Shown: piece after piece, positions 1-12,209 of the stretch
Layout of the letters: each line of letters starts with the position of its first letter
How positions within the stretch are numbered: position 1 is the first letter of the stretch
Source: Takashimella koratensis
Lineage: Eukaryota; Basidiomycota; Tremellomycetes; Trichosporonales; Tetragoniomycetaceae
Reading direction: 5' to 3'
NCBI GenBank assembly: GCA_003116875.1
Contig: BCKT01000007.1
Span: 794,365 to 858,364 of the forward strand
Length of the DNA stretch: 64,000 nucleotides
The notes under the pieces: model-generated
The model's database searches: none
The model's input: the letters and a program-made list of their open reading frames with translations, nothing else
Told to the model about the DNA's origin: nothing
Translations under genes and position numbers: made by a program

Positions 1-83
1 GATTAGTCAGTTGTAATGCACCAGTAATACAAATTACTGAGACGATTTCTACCCGTGGATAGCATGACGGCCATGTATGAGCA

Positions 84-2844
84 CTACCAGCTTTGCGGGC
101 CCTGCTGGAGGAAGCTCGTAAGGTCTGGCGAGAGCACACCGCCAGACGCAGCGAGGACCTGTCGGTGTCAGCGTTATCGACTGACCCCACGTTAAACGCT
201 CTACCATGGGGACAGAACATCACACTCACCTGCGCAGCCATCTCCTTCCCACCGCCATCCCAGGTTCTCGACAACACGGGCCTCAACACCTCCCCTACCA
301 ACCTATTAACCAACTCTCCAACCTCTGCGCTGGCCTGTCGCCTCCACAGCAACATGTTCCGCATCAACTTGATTCGGCGGCGGACATAACGCTGCATCGC
401 GGTTCGCGAGTAGGGATCGAATGGAGGAGGAGGGAAAGCGTCGACTGCTGTCACTGCCGCAATGGAAGAGGATAGCTCGAGTAGATGAGTGTGGTAGATC
501 GCCAACACGGCTTTCAAGAAGCCCTACGCAGATATCAAGTCAGCAGAAATCCCGAAGCTGGGAGTCATTCAACTGAAATGAAATGTAACACTCACGGTAA
601 ACTTCCTGCTATCCTTGCCTGACTGCTCCGAGACCACATCCGCCAGATCCACCGCCCTTCTCGTCTGTGGTGCTGAATACGGATCGTACGCTCCCGCCTC
701 GACCGCTTTCGTGAGCAGCGGAACTACCGCCTTGTTCACCATCTCCGCCACTAGGTTCTCGTCCATGTCCGCGTCGGCAGGATCGATATCCATATCGTCG
801 TCGTCTCGGTCAGGATCCGAGTACTCGTGTAGGGACGTAAACCATTTGAACGACTCCACCGTGCGTGAGCTCTATCAGCGGGAACGTGTTAGTTGGCCTT
901 TCTTCTCAGTCCAATGCAAGCCTCAGTCATGAAGGAGAGACCAACTCACCCTGAATGGCTCCCACCCGACCATCTCGCCGCGCGCCCAGAACTCCCACGC
1001 TTGAACAAGTGCCAATCCTCCAAAGGCTCCCTTGTACTCCTCCTCATACCTCTTCCTCCAATCCCCAAACCGGACCGCCAGACCCAGATTCGGATCTCTA
1101 AAGTCCTCCGCTTTGACATCCTCCAACAGCGCGTGAACCCGTTGCTCTAGCTCGTTCTGCGCAGCTTCGTAGTCCCTCGCCGATGATTCGTCCATGGACG
1201 AGTCGGTCGAGAAGCCTTCCTCCGCTGCAGCTTTGGTCGGCCTGTGACTCCGGTGCGAACGGCGTTGGTCCCGCTCAGCCCGACGGGCTCGGCGGGGTGG
1301 GGCACTGGGCCCGGCCTCGACAATAGACTGGCCAGCTGGTGCCCCGACAAACATTGCAAGGTCGTCAGAGTCATCATTGGCTCGACGCAAGTTGGCATCC
1401 TGCGCTCGTTCCTTCAAGTGAGAGAGTGAGTCCGCCTCTATCGCTTCTAGTTTCGGGTACTGACGGATGGTGTCAGCTCAAGACCAGACCTTGTACCCAG
1501 TGAGCTCACCTTGTCCTCAAGGAAAGATCCCAGCATCTCCACCCATCCGCGGAACTCTTCCACCCACTCGCGCTTCCCTTCAACCTCCTCCACCTGTCTT
1601 CTCAAATCCTTCTCCTGCTGATCCAAAATCGCCAGGTCCTTCTCCGCAATCTCCACGTTCGCCTCTTGCTCATCCTTGACTGCTTTCAGGTCCTCGAGCG
1701 CTTTTCGAACCCTCTGTTGGGCTGCCGATATGGTGGGAAGTGGGCGTATTGAGGGCACTGCCGCGTCAGCTCAAGTTTCCGGGTCATGAGCTTACTAGGT
1801 GCTGGCTGGTAGACCTGTGACCGTTTCTCTTCCTTCTTAGACGGAATCTCGCCAAGTCCACCACGAGACAAGAGAGTCTGCTCCCATTCCCTCGTCTCCT
1901 CGTCATCCTCATCCTCCTCTTCCCTGCGCAGCTGTCAGCACAGCCCGATTGCGCCAAACAACACCTGACTCACCTATCGGCAATAAGCTCTCCCTTCTCC
2001 CCTTTCAGCCTCAACGCCGCCGACTTGTTCGCGCTTCTCCCAAGGGGCAACTTATCATTTGCCTCTGTATACCCTGCCAGATCCTCATCCCCATCATCTC
2101 CCTCGTCTTCTTCCCTCATCAGTCTACTCTCCGGATGCGGTCCTTTTTCCCCATCGTAGATCGAGATTTGGCCAAGCGGGATGAAATCATCCTCGACACC
2201 AGCTTTGCGCGCCTCGTTCTGTGTCTGCCGCTTGATCTTCGCAGCTGCAATCGCTGCAGCGTCAGGGATACCAGCCGTCGTGTCCTCCATGATAGACAGG
2301 CCGTATTTTTCTGCCGCAGCTCGCGACAGACCAGTGCTTGGGTCGACGTCTTCTCGATCTTCCCGAGTCGCTCGAGTGGGTGTCGCAGCTTTCAGCTCGG
2401 ATAGGTACTCCCGCGAGTAAGATTGAGAGGACGCAGTCGGGGTCGAGGTGGAAGGAGCTGGGGCTGGGCTCTGCGCTTTGAGCGATTGCGAGAGCAGCGA
2501 CTTTTTCGGCTTGAACGAGGCGTCGCCGCCCTAGTCAACGTCAGCTTCGTCCCACCCCCGTCCACCTTCTACCGAGCTTTGTGCATCCATGCATCCATCA
2601 GACTCACCTCTTCTTCTCCACCAAAGCTGAGCCGGCTGGCCTTGCCTAAGCTCCTCCCCTTCTTCTGCGCTCTCTTTCTCTCCATTACACTCCCACCCTG
2701 GCCCGCATCGTCGCCATCGTCAACATCGTGGGCGGTGAAGCTCATCTTGGCGAGGGGCGAGCTCGTAGCTCCAGCCGAAGAATCCTCGTCGTCCGCGTCT
2801 CGAGTCCGCAGCGACGGTCGAGACTTGGCTCGCTTGATGAACAT
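84..2844 (-). CDS. GCFC-domain protein, PAXBP1/ILP1-like (splicing-associated GC-rich sequence DNA-binding factor homologue)
   Basis: Eight exons on the minus strand: 2608-2844, 1974-2530, 1796-1923, 1510-1757, 950-1459, 596-871, 230-523, 84-158. They join in frame to 774 aa with GT-AG introns and CTGAC branch points. The start at 2844 reads MFIKRAKSRPSLR, like the basic MF-K/R start of PAXBP1 proteins; upstream in-frame ATGs give a less family-like start. Visible family blocks are FKPKKSLLSQSL (about residues 84-95), YSREYLSELKA (about 117-127), an IPDAAAIAAAK block, a coiled-coil stretch in the 1510-1757 exon, and a C-terminal GCFC domain with RRRIKLMRNMLLWRRQ. Members of this family associate with spliceosome disassembly factors in the nucleus. 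The acidic region encoded near 1870-1923 is typical. The family call is firm; the exact subfamily is inferred. Confidence 0.85.
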
Positions 2845-3587
2845 GATAGTGGAGGTGAGGCTAGCTGTGGCTGCCAGAGGTGTTGTTAAGAAGGAGGAAG
2901 CGGAGACGGGTGAGCGTTTCAACATTTCAACAGTTCGGCGAGCGGAAGCAAAATAAAAGCAAATAAAAGCAGTTCCTCGAGTGGCGTCACAGATCAACCG
3001 ACCACCAAGCGTCCTGTAGGTCCAACGCCATAAAAGTCATGTTTCAGCTGAGATCTGCGCCAAGACCTCGCAAGGGAGGGTATGCGGCGTTACGGTCAGC
3101 AAGGAGACCAGTGTACGGTCTACCTGATAAACTGCTGGGATCAAGCGAGCTGCGAGAGCACTGACAAGTTTTTCTTCCCCTGGAGACTTTCTCATCGCCG
3201 ATCCAGCCGATCGCCGTCATGCCAAATGAAAGTACCTCCAGCGCGACTCAAGCTGAAGAGATTGCTCTTCCAAATACATCTTGAGAAGCACCGATCTACG
3301 TCATAGAGCAGAGAGCAAAACATCTATCCAAGTTGAAGAACGGCACTCGGACTAACCCGCTCTCCGATGCCGCCGACAATTTGGTCGTGTAAGGGAACTC
3401 AGACCTTGCGCTCTTCACTTGGGCTTTCTGTACGGTCGTACTGCATAGTCGACTGCAGTGCTTTGCACCTCATGACCCCCCACATTCCTGCTTCTCTGGT
3501 TGTAACAGGGTCTCTCACTATGTGATTGAAATCATCGCCTCTGCTATCTATCTATCATTCCTCTCAACCACACTCAAGATCACCGTG
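2845..3587. other. Intergenic region between the GCFC gene start and the paladin gene stop
   Basis: About 740 bp with no supportable gene. It should hold the promoter of the minus-strand GCFC gene and the 3' region of the paladin-like gene. Small ORFs here (for example 3082-3306) have no family features and no splice support. Confidence 0.6.
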
Positions 3588-6500
3588 CTAATCCAAAGTC
3601 TTCCGACTCAAAACCGATCTAATCTCTCTCCTCTGCTCCAACCAAGCTGGGAAGTCCGCCTGATTCAATGATACCCCTTTCTTGTTCATCTCAATCAAGA
3701 AGTTTGCAAACACGATCAACGCGCCGTCTGCGGGCAGTACGTCAGCTCCAAGTCCGAATTAAAGAACCTTCGAAGCTGTGTATGGGGTGAAGTGATAACT
3801 CACATCGATAGAGGTAGTTGACGCCTTGGTGGGTTAGTGCTGAATGCTTGGCTGACCCGGGCTGTGCCGCATCGATTTTGAGTTTAAAGCTATTCACGAA
3901 CCGATCAGCATCTGTCGTAATCACATTCTCCAGAAACGATGACTTACTCGTAGACTGCTTTGCGGATATTTTGAACTCCCTCCATCAGATTAACCGCATG
4001 ATCTGTGAGTCGTTTCGCCTCTTTTCCGTACGTTAGGACCGTCACAAGTTGCAAAATCGTTTTGTAATCCCCTGTGATAACCCCAGAAAATCAGCTGAGA
4101 CCTCTCGGCCAAGATATCACGCTGACTCACCGTTCAAGTACTGAACCGAGTCTTGAAGATCTTCGTCCATCTCCAACGCAGGCTCTACTGTCGTCCCGTT
4201 CGTTACCATAGCAATCAACGCAGCAGCGATCATTCCGGTCGTGGTACGACCCCGGCCCATTTGGCAATTGAACCTATCGAACAAAATGTCAGCAATCTTG
4301 TCCTTCTTCGTCACGAGGGTAGACGTACACAAAGTCCGTGCCTTGTTCTAAACCTTTGACTACTCTATTGACGATCGCCTGCAGCGCCGCGGGCAAAGGA
4401 GCTTGCTCGTCGGTCTACCAGTGCGGTAACCCTTTATCAGCTCCTCATCCTCTCACAGATCCTCGTCGTCAAAGTACTCACAATAGCGATACGCAAGTAA
4501 TCCACCTGATACTTCTCCTTGACAACCCCCTCATACAGTTCCCTCGGCGTCATCACATCTCTCTCCTCCAGTGTCTCCCAAATCGGGATAATCTCGTAAG
4601 TCCCTGGCTTAGTCTCCACTTCATCATGGAGCAACAGCCTGCCTTCCCCTCTCTTGATCTCACGGAGGACATCTTCCTTCAACTGTGTCTCCATCCTCTC
4701 GACAACAGAGGCCGTGACGCCGGTAGTTCTAAGAGCAGTTCAGCTAGAGTCGAATCGAGCGAATTTTCACAGCCACTTACTCGACGTTGGTGAGGGGTTT
4801 ATCGACCAGTCGTAGCACGTGAGGACGAGATCTGACGTACTGGGAAAAGTCAGTTTCTGATCGAGTACCTGTAAAGCTTACAAGAACAGGCTCCTCCCTG
4901 AGCGAGGTCCAGAGTACACGCCGGTCTCCCTCTGGATGCGCCTCCATCTTTTTCAGCGCGTTCCTCAGTCCCGACGCGCTTGGCATACTGTTCACCATCA
5001 CCGTCAACTATCCATCCTCGCTATTATCAGGGGTCTCAGGTCTCACGTCCAACTCACCCAGTGCCGTACACGTAGTGCTTCCCATCCGACAGATCTTGTC
5101 TGCGGTAGTTGGCAGCTCCCTCCACGCGCCTAAGATCAAGTCAGCAAAATAGGACGTGTCAGTAGGAGAATGGGTCGGGACAGCTTACTCTGGGAGGCTC
5201 TGTTTCTGAAGACCAGAGAAGAAATCCGATTTGAGGATCTATTAACGAGGTCAGCTTATGAACTTGCAAGTCGGGACAGCTCAACTGAAGACCTACGGTT
5301 TGTGCCGACAAGATCGACCCAGCGCGATTCGCAACAACCTGAGTGACTTCGTCGGGCAGCTATATTTCAAGCTCATCAGCACTCCTTCCCTTCCCGCTTA
5401 ATTAAGACCCAAAGCTGGACTCACCGCCATCCCACTTGCCGGCTCCATCCTCTCGATCGGTGTCAACCCCTGCAGGCCGCCATCCAACAACTCATTCTCC
5501 AATGTCTTAAACACGGGCCTATGCTTGACAAACGATTCAAACGAGTACGGGTTCTCTTCATCGGGCCGCCTGTCGTCCAAATAGGCCTGAAAGACCATGA
5601 GGTGGTAGTATCGAAGGAGATTGTACATCCCTCTCTCGGTGGCGCTGGATTTCGATTCCGGGGTTTGGGCTTGGACAGCTTCCATACGTAGGTCTTCGAT
5701 AGCGTCGCGAAGGTTGAACTCGGTTGATGACCGGTCGATCGCTTCGTCGACGATCTGATTATTCACAGGTTCAGTTTCATACCAGGAGCTAACAAAACGT
5801 GACGCGACTTACCTGTTTAACTTCGAGACCGTTTCGAATGACTCGGAGACAGCTGTTGATAATTTGCCAACTAGTCCGCTGAGATGTGGTCTGCTTCCGA
5901 GTGAAATCTGGCCGCTTCGTAGGGTCCCGTGTCGAGCTATCACTCTTCAACCACCGCTGAATGAGCAGTATGATAACTGCAGCTGTTGAGCTCCGGCCCC
6001 GGCCTAGTTGGTCGTTCAAGATCACCGCGGATCGAGTCAGGTCGTTGGTCATGCACAGATCCAGCAACTCAGTGATGTCGTGAAACTACAGTCAAAGGTT
6101 AGATTTGGTTCAAACCTGCTCATCTTCAGCGACTCACATCTGGCGAAGACTCTGAGGTGATTGGGATCCTGACAAACGACAAATCGACAGCCGAGGACTT
6201 GACAGCACTCATGACTTCCCTGATGGACGCGACATCCTCCTTATCCGCCCTCTCCCAGATCGGAACGACCTCTCCATCCTCCGTTTCCGAATGAAGCAGG
6301 ACCCGGCCCTGGAATTCCGAGATCTCAGAGACGACGTCGCTCTTGAGCCGTTCTTCGAGGACTTCAAGACGAGAAGCGGAGACGCCGGTGTAGTCGCGCA
6401 TGTTTCGGAGAGCGTGTTGGTCTCTACGCAGGCAGTAAGGTGAACCTGATTGAGGTAGCGGTTGGTTCAGCTCCAAGTCTGCTTATAACAACTGCTATCT

Positions 6501-9289
6501 CACCATTGATCATGACCAAGGGCTCTTCCCGAAGACAAACCCAGATGACACTCTGTACTGCCGGGGTGCGCTCCTTGACGATCTCCAAGATACTGTAGAT
6601 AGCATCTTGAGTCGGCTGACCAGTGGCATAGACACTGGCTCCAGGAATCTGCCTGAACCCTACGGCGCCACGTACATTCTCCGCCGAAGCTGCCGATTTG
6701 ATCAACCACAAGTCGGACTTTAGCAGTGTTCTGGACGTAAGTCAGCTTGACATACCAAGATGGTGAAAAGTGAAGCTGGACAAGGCACTTACGAAGCTCT
6801 CAACATGATACCGCTACGGTTCTTGACGACGTGCTCGGCCCACTCATCACCAATGACTTTGCCCTGCATGTCGACTCTCGACAAACGGCTATCTCGCCGG
6901 TCGACCAAGTCTGACGACCGAGAGAATATGCTGAGGTCGTTGACGGGCCCAAAGACAAACAGCCGATTTCCTCCTGCTCGACGAATGATCTTGATTTGGC
7001 TGAAGGGTACGTCAGGCGCACTCACTTGAGCACGGTCAGGTCGGACTCACTTCCAGATCTCTGGGCGGTTCTTCATCGTCAGCTAAGCAAAAATACTATC
7101 GACCTACTTTTAACCAGGCGGAGAAGGTCACGCTTGACGACCTGTCCAGAACCTCCTCAACATAAGAAGCGAACACAATCAAGTCAAAGTATTGTTCCAG
7201 CTGCATTGTCAGCTTGCCGTTGTACTATTATAGAAGCTCACCGATCGGACAGCTTTCGCGAGATATGTGTGTGAGTTCTTATCCTCCATCGACGAGACGC
7301 TGTACTTGATTCGATACTCGAGCACATTCTCTCGCAAGTTGACAACGACGTCACCTGTGAACAAGACGGTCAACAAAGCCCCGATAGATCTTGGCGTCGC
7401 AGCTCACAGCTATCAATGATGTGGTCCACCAGCCGCTTCATTTGCCGGCCGTGGTCGAGGCTGGAGAGAAGTGAGAGGACAATCTGATAGTTGCCCATGT
7501 GAGCTTTGCGCAAGTTCTCGAGGAGATTTGGGTTGTTGGACAACAGGTCAACGGCGGAATTGGGTCTACGAGAGGGAAGATCTGATGGGTATCAGCTGGG
7601 CGCCATAGGGGGTTCTAGTAGTTGGACTTACTCCTATCCAGTTGCCTTGTAAGCTTCAGCAGAGACCGGTTCAGTGCCTGCTGTTGAGTCGTCTGTTCGA
7701 GGAAGTGGGCGACTTGCGATCCCGGAGCAGGCTGTTTCGTGCATGAGCTCGATTGGCCTCCGTATGTGATCTCAGCCGCTCACCGTCACGAAACCCGACG
7801 CGCCGCTTGCTGCAAGGAACGGATCTTCGAGTCCACGCAGGAGGTATTGTTTCCGCCTCACCAACAGCGCAGCAACCATCGCGAACGTTGCTGGGATCGT
7901 CAGCTCTAGCGTTACATTACGTCGAGCTCACTTCTAACCACGCCCATTCCGCAGTTAAAAACGAGTGAGGTATTGAGTGGGTCGACATCTTTTAACCTTG
8001 ACACATATGCGTCCAGATAATTGTCCTGATCAAGTCAGGATTCCCCTTTCAAGTCTTGACTCACCTCGATAGGTCTGTCCGGTGCCACAGGGATTCGATG
8101 ATAACCGACTCTCCAACCCTCTTTCTGTACTTCTTCATACACTTCTCGAGGAGTCTGGATACTACTCTCGTCTACGCTGACCCAGGTCGGCATGATCTCC
8201 CCTCCCTGAACTTCGTCGTGGGTAAGCAACAGCCCCCCGTAGCGTTTAGCTTCTTCGAGGATATCAAGCTTGAGTCGGCGTTCAATGTCTTCGAGGTTGT
8301 CGGCGCGATCAGAGAGTGTAAGGGTTTGGAATGGGTTACTCGAGTCTCGCAAAACGTAGGGTCGGCCGTTACTGTAACTAGGTCAGCATTGGGCGATCAC
8401 CGATTCCATCAACTAGACTTACCAATAAACTGCATGGGTCAGCCTCTTTTCTTTTCAAATGCTGTACAAGAGAAGATGTACTCACCAAGCGTCTCTTCAC
8501 GCGTACTGAACCAGATCGCCTGACCAGGTTCCAGCCCCGACTGTCCATTTGCAGCCGGGGCCGAAGCTACCTGTTCCAGCGGTGCTCCATTCTCCGAGTC
8601 GTTCACCGTTAGTGACGGCAGGGGCTGACACCCGAGGATAGTGAGGATCGACTTCAGTCCAGGGACCGTTGGTTGTGCAACCTGTAGGGCTCTTGTTCAG
8701 CTGGTGCTGCCAGAAAGGGTTTGATCGGCTGACGGAGCATAACTTACACCGAAGACGTTCAACCCTTCTTCGTCTGGGGCTCGGAAGTTTGGAGCACCTT
8801 GAATGTTGAGGTCGAGGTCGAGCGCTCGACCGGTCGGGTAGTGGTCTAGCGAACACCTTAGCTTCTATACTTTATCTGAAGACATGCGGGACTCTTTTGA
8901 GACCTTCAACTCGTACTCTTAACTAACCTGTTTTCAGGATAAATCTATGCACGTGCATTAGTATCTGTCCTTGCTCGACCCTGCCGCCGTACTCACCCTC
9001 TTGTGAGGACCCCTCCTGCTCGACGTCTAACCACCCCGTCCAGCTCCGTCTTCAACCTCGCTCCCATGCCCAGTACCCTCCCTTTCCCCTTCCCCATCGA
9101 CGACGGCGTATGTACGAGGTCCATCTCGCTAAACGTGGATGTGCGGCGCGGGTGCTGAGGCTCCCGCCCCACGCCGGCAAGCGGGGACGGGCGGTGCGGG
9201 AGGTGCGAAAGCGGCTGGGTCGGCGAGCGGTGGAGAGGTTCCAGAGGCGCAGAGGAAGACCGGGGAGGTGACGCCGGGTGGTCGGTCAT
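3588..9289 (-). CDS. Paladin-like protein with three PTP-like (phytase/CX5R) repeats
   Basis: A large minus-strand gene broken by roughly twenty short introns. It starts at 9289 (MTDHPASPP) and stops at 3588-3590. The N-terminal exons splice through a 17-nt exon near 8938 to give KTDHYPTGRALDLDLN and QGAPNFRAP, the conserved paladin lead-in. Three repeats follow, each with a 'LREEP/TREE' strand, a helical block and a phosphatase loop. Loop 1 (7934-7960) reads FNCGMGVVR, an intact CX5R. Loop 2 (about 5985-6018) reads NDQLGRGRS, with Asp in place of the catalytic Cys. Loop 3 (4240-4272) reads FNCQMGRGRTT, intact. The C-terminus (PAWLEQRREIRSVLSRKTLD) also fits. Paladins are cytosolic PTP-related proteins whose activity is debated; a phosphoinositide phosphatase role is reported for the animal protein. 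Exon borders in the middle were not all resolved. Confidence 0.85.
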
Positions 9290-10303
9290 TGTGGGTTATG
9301 TACTGGGACTGGGGAGTAGGGAGAAGTGGAAAGAGGGATAGTGGTTGGCGGCGGCGGCGGGGTTTATGTACCCAGAGCGGAGAGGCAAAGGACAGTACGG
9401 TGGTGAGAAGGCCAAAGGCGATGAAGAGTTAGATGGGATGAGGTGATACCGAGAGGCCGGAAAGGAGCGAGGAGCGAGGAGCGAGGAGTAAAGAGCAAAA
9501 GCCAGAGGAGGTGAAAACGTGAACGTGAACGTCTCCACTCTGGGGTCTCCAATTATCGCTCATCGGCAATGTCCTACTGTACGTATCCAGCCAGCCAGGG
9601 TAAAGGTAAACACACCCAGCCAGAGCCGATTGAATCGGGATTGCTCTCGTTTAACTTTGAGTGGGTTTGCTCTTATCAAACCATCCACTACCGTCCACTG
9701 TCCACTGGTCACTGCACTGGTCACTGGACACTGTCCAATGATCCCACCGCTGTCAATGACCAAAGGTGACTGACTGAGCGGCGAGCGATCATTGCGTACC
9801 CTTTAGCCGGTAACCGCGCACACGACCAGTACCTTTCCTTTGGACTGTGTGCCCGTGACTGCACTGCCCAGTCGCTCAGTCAGACACAGCCTGAGACTGA
9901 TGGATCGTCGCGTCTACCCTCGCTGCCGCATTCCGGATCCGATCACGAGGGCCAGTTCGACTCGGTGTATCCGCCGTCGGCGACCAGCTAGGTATATGGA
10001 CGACAAGTGACTGTGTTGCATACGGTAGAAGGACAACTACACTCCCAAACACCTTCCTAACCATGGCACTGAATCCAAACAATCAAAGGCTCCTCCCTTG
10101 GCACTTACCCTCCCTGACCTATGGCCACCGCCTACCTCCTACCTGCTCTACTCTTACCTCAGCCATCTCGGACTCCTATGATTGACTCCCCTTTGAACAA
10201 GATACTTTGGAAGGAGGTCTTCGCCAATGCGCCCGCCGGAACGGAATCGAGGACTCGCTCGACGAGGGTGTTGAACGCATCAAGTCCCCCCTCGGTCCCA
10301 GTT
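9290..10303. other. Intergenic region with a short direct repeat
   Basis: About 1 kb between the paladin start and the F-box-like gene stop, both on the minus strand. Near 9690-9745 the motif ACTGGTCACTG occurs twice in tandem, among further CACTGTCC copies. The purine-rich stretch at 9300-9510 probably belongs to the paladin promoter and 5' leader. No credible ORF. Confidence 0.5.
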
Positions 10304-11633
10304 TTAGGATAAAACGAGGAGCGAAACGTCGAGTTCGGTCTGGGTGGACTGCGCAACTCGCTGACGCCACGGCATCGTCACGACCCACTCTCTCCACTGC
10401 TGCGGCGAACGCTCGACGGGGGCGAAGTCGTTGATGAACGTTACCGGTGACTGGCTGTACTGATTCTGCGCGACTTTGGAGGCGATAACACGGGCGTCTT
10501 GCGGAGCACTCTGGTACCAGCACACGTTGATCACAACGTGACGGTTCACGTTGGCGGTTACGCCGACTTGTGGGTTCGAGATGAGCGGGATTGAGATGTT
10601 CGGAGTGAAGATCCGATACAGCCCGTCGTACGTGACGGCCGGGCCAGGGACCGAAACGTACTCGGGAAGGTTTTGTCGGTTCAAGGGGTTTCCACAGATG
10701 TAAGCAGGCACCATTGGCGGGTAACCAAACCAGCCGAGAGAAACCCATTCGAATGAGATGGGCCGAACGCCCAAGCGCTCAAGTGTGTATACGCTCCACC
10801 CAAGGTCACGAGGGTAATAGAGGTGGAAGAGGTGGGCGTTGGCGATTCTTTTTTGCTCGATACGCACGGCGTCGACGGAAAGTTCGATGTAACGATCGAC
10901 AATCTTGATATGTCGCGGTCGCTTAGGCTCGAGGACAGAAGCGTGGAAACATTCGACGAGGTGATCCAGAAAGCTATCGGAATCGAAAGTTACGAATGGG
11001 ATCCAAGACTGGTCTTGCGTGACTAGATCCTCGGCTGTCAGGTGGACAGGTCGCCGCACCCGGAATTTGACAATGTGCATCGTCACCAAGTTGGGCATTG
11101 GTGCAGAGTGGGTTTTGAGCTCTTCTCTGCTTACCCTACATAGATCCCTCGTTAGCTTACCGACATCTCAAATACCTGTGGGTTGTTTCCAGTACTTACA
11201 GGCAGAACGCAATGTACCCTTCGTGGTCCAGAAGGTGATTGGAGATTGTCACATCCAAGTGTTGGACGTGATTTAACAGCTTTCTCTGGCGCTCGCTATG
11301 TTCTTTAGGTCGACGGTAAAACGTTGCCCCAAACTTGGCGTGCGCGTTGGGGGTGTGCAAATGAACGATATGGTAAAGTAACGGAGTCACGATCTTGTTG
11401 TGTATCTTGTCGACCCTTGCTAGCGTCGCGAGGAGCGGCAACTTGTCTGTTGCCTGGGCAATGACGTACTCGAGGAGCTCGGGGAGGAGAGGGCCGCGCG
11501 AATGTCCGATTGTTGTCGTATCGACGGTCTCGGTAGGGTTGGGATCGTTCGATCGGCGCCCACGACGATGACGGGATCGGAGGTTGAGGCGGGGCTGGAG
11601 GTTGGACGATATAGGTGCGGCTCTGCCGGGCAT
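10304..11633 (-). CDS. F-box-like hypothetical protein
   Basis: Two exons, 11200-11633 and 10304-11135, join across a 64-bp intron in phase 2 to give 421 aa. The start is the ATG at 11633 (MPGRAAPISSNLQPR). Around residues 45-95 there is a block LLPELLEYVIAQATDK, then LLATLARVDKIHNK and PLLYHIVHLHT. This has the spacing of the degenerate F-box proteins common in basidiomycetes: a helix, 'L..L..V....', then 'PLLY..V.L'. The rest is a C-terminal region of about 300 aa without a motif I recognise. If it is an F-box protein it would be an SCF ubiquitin-ligase adaptor; that part is inference. The existence of the gene is well supported by the long ORF and clean splice. Confidence 0.65.
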
Positions 11634-12209
11634 GGTGGTGGAGGTGGGAGAAGGAGAGCAGGAGAGGCCGGGTGGTAGAGGGTTGGAGAGGTGGGAGTCA
11701 CGAAGGTAGCGAGGGTGTGCAGGTGGGGAGAGTGGAGCGGAGCGAAGGGGTGAAGAGAAGAGGAGAGAGGAGGAGAGAGTGGGAGAGGATAGGAGAGAGA
11801 GGTACTACGAGGAGATGGAGTGAGGAGGTAGGTCTGGAGGAAGGTGGATGACCGATGGTGTGGAAGCGGGACAAGGTGATGTCGACTACGTGCGGTGTTG
11901 ATGAACGCTAAAGGAGGCTTCACATGTCCCTCACCATTCTCCTCGACCATTCCCAAACCCCGGTCTGTCCATGAATACATCCTTGCAATCGTCGCCAGTA
12001 CGTATGCGTCAGTACTATACGCGTAGACGTCTCAGCCGCAGCGGCCTTCCAGGTCAATGTTCAGGTGCAACTCCTCGCCCTCTCCAAAGCTACAATGAGA
12101 ACAATTCGATTTCTGAATCGACGTACTGCACATCACGCTGTCCAAGATTGATCGGTTGCATCCATCATCTACATCTCTGTACAAAACTTCCCAACACGCT
12201 CTCCACCAA
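11634..12209. other. Intergenic region with a purine-rich tract
   Basis: Promoter side of the F-box-like gene. 11635-11835 is a GA-rich run on the plus strand (a CT-rich leader on the gene's strand). The long ORF reading through it on the minus strand (to 11980) is low-complexity Ser/Pro/Leu and is not supported. Confidence 0.5.
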
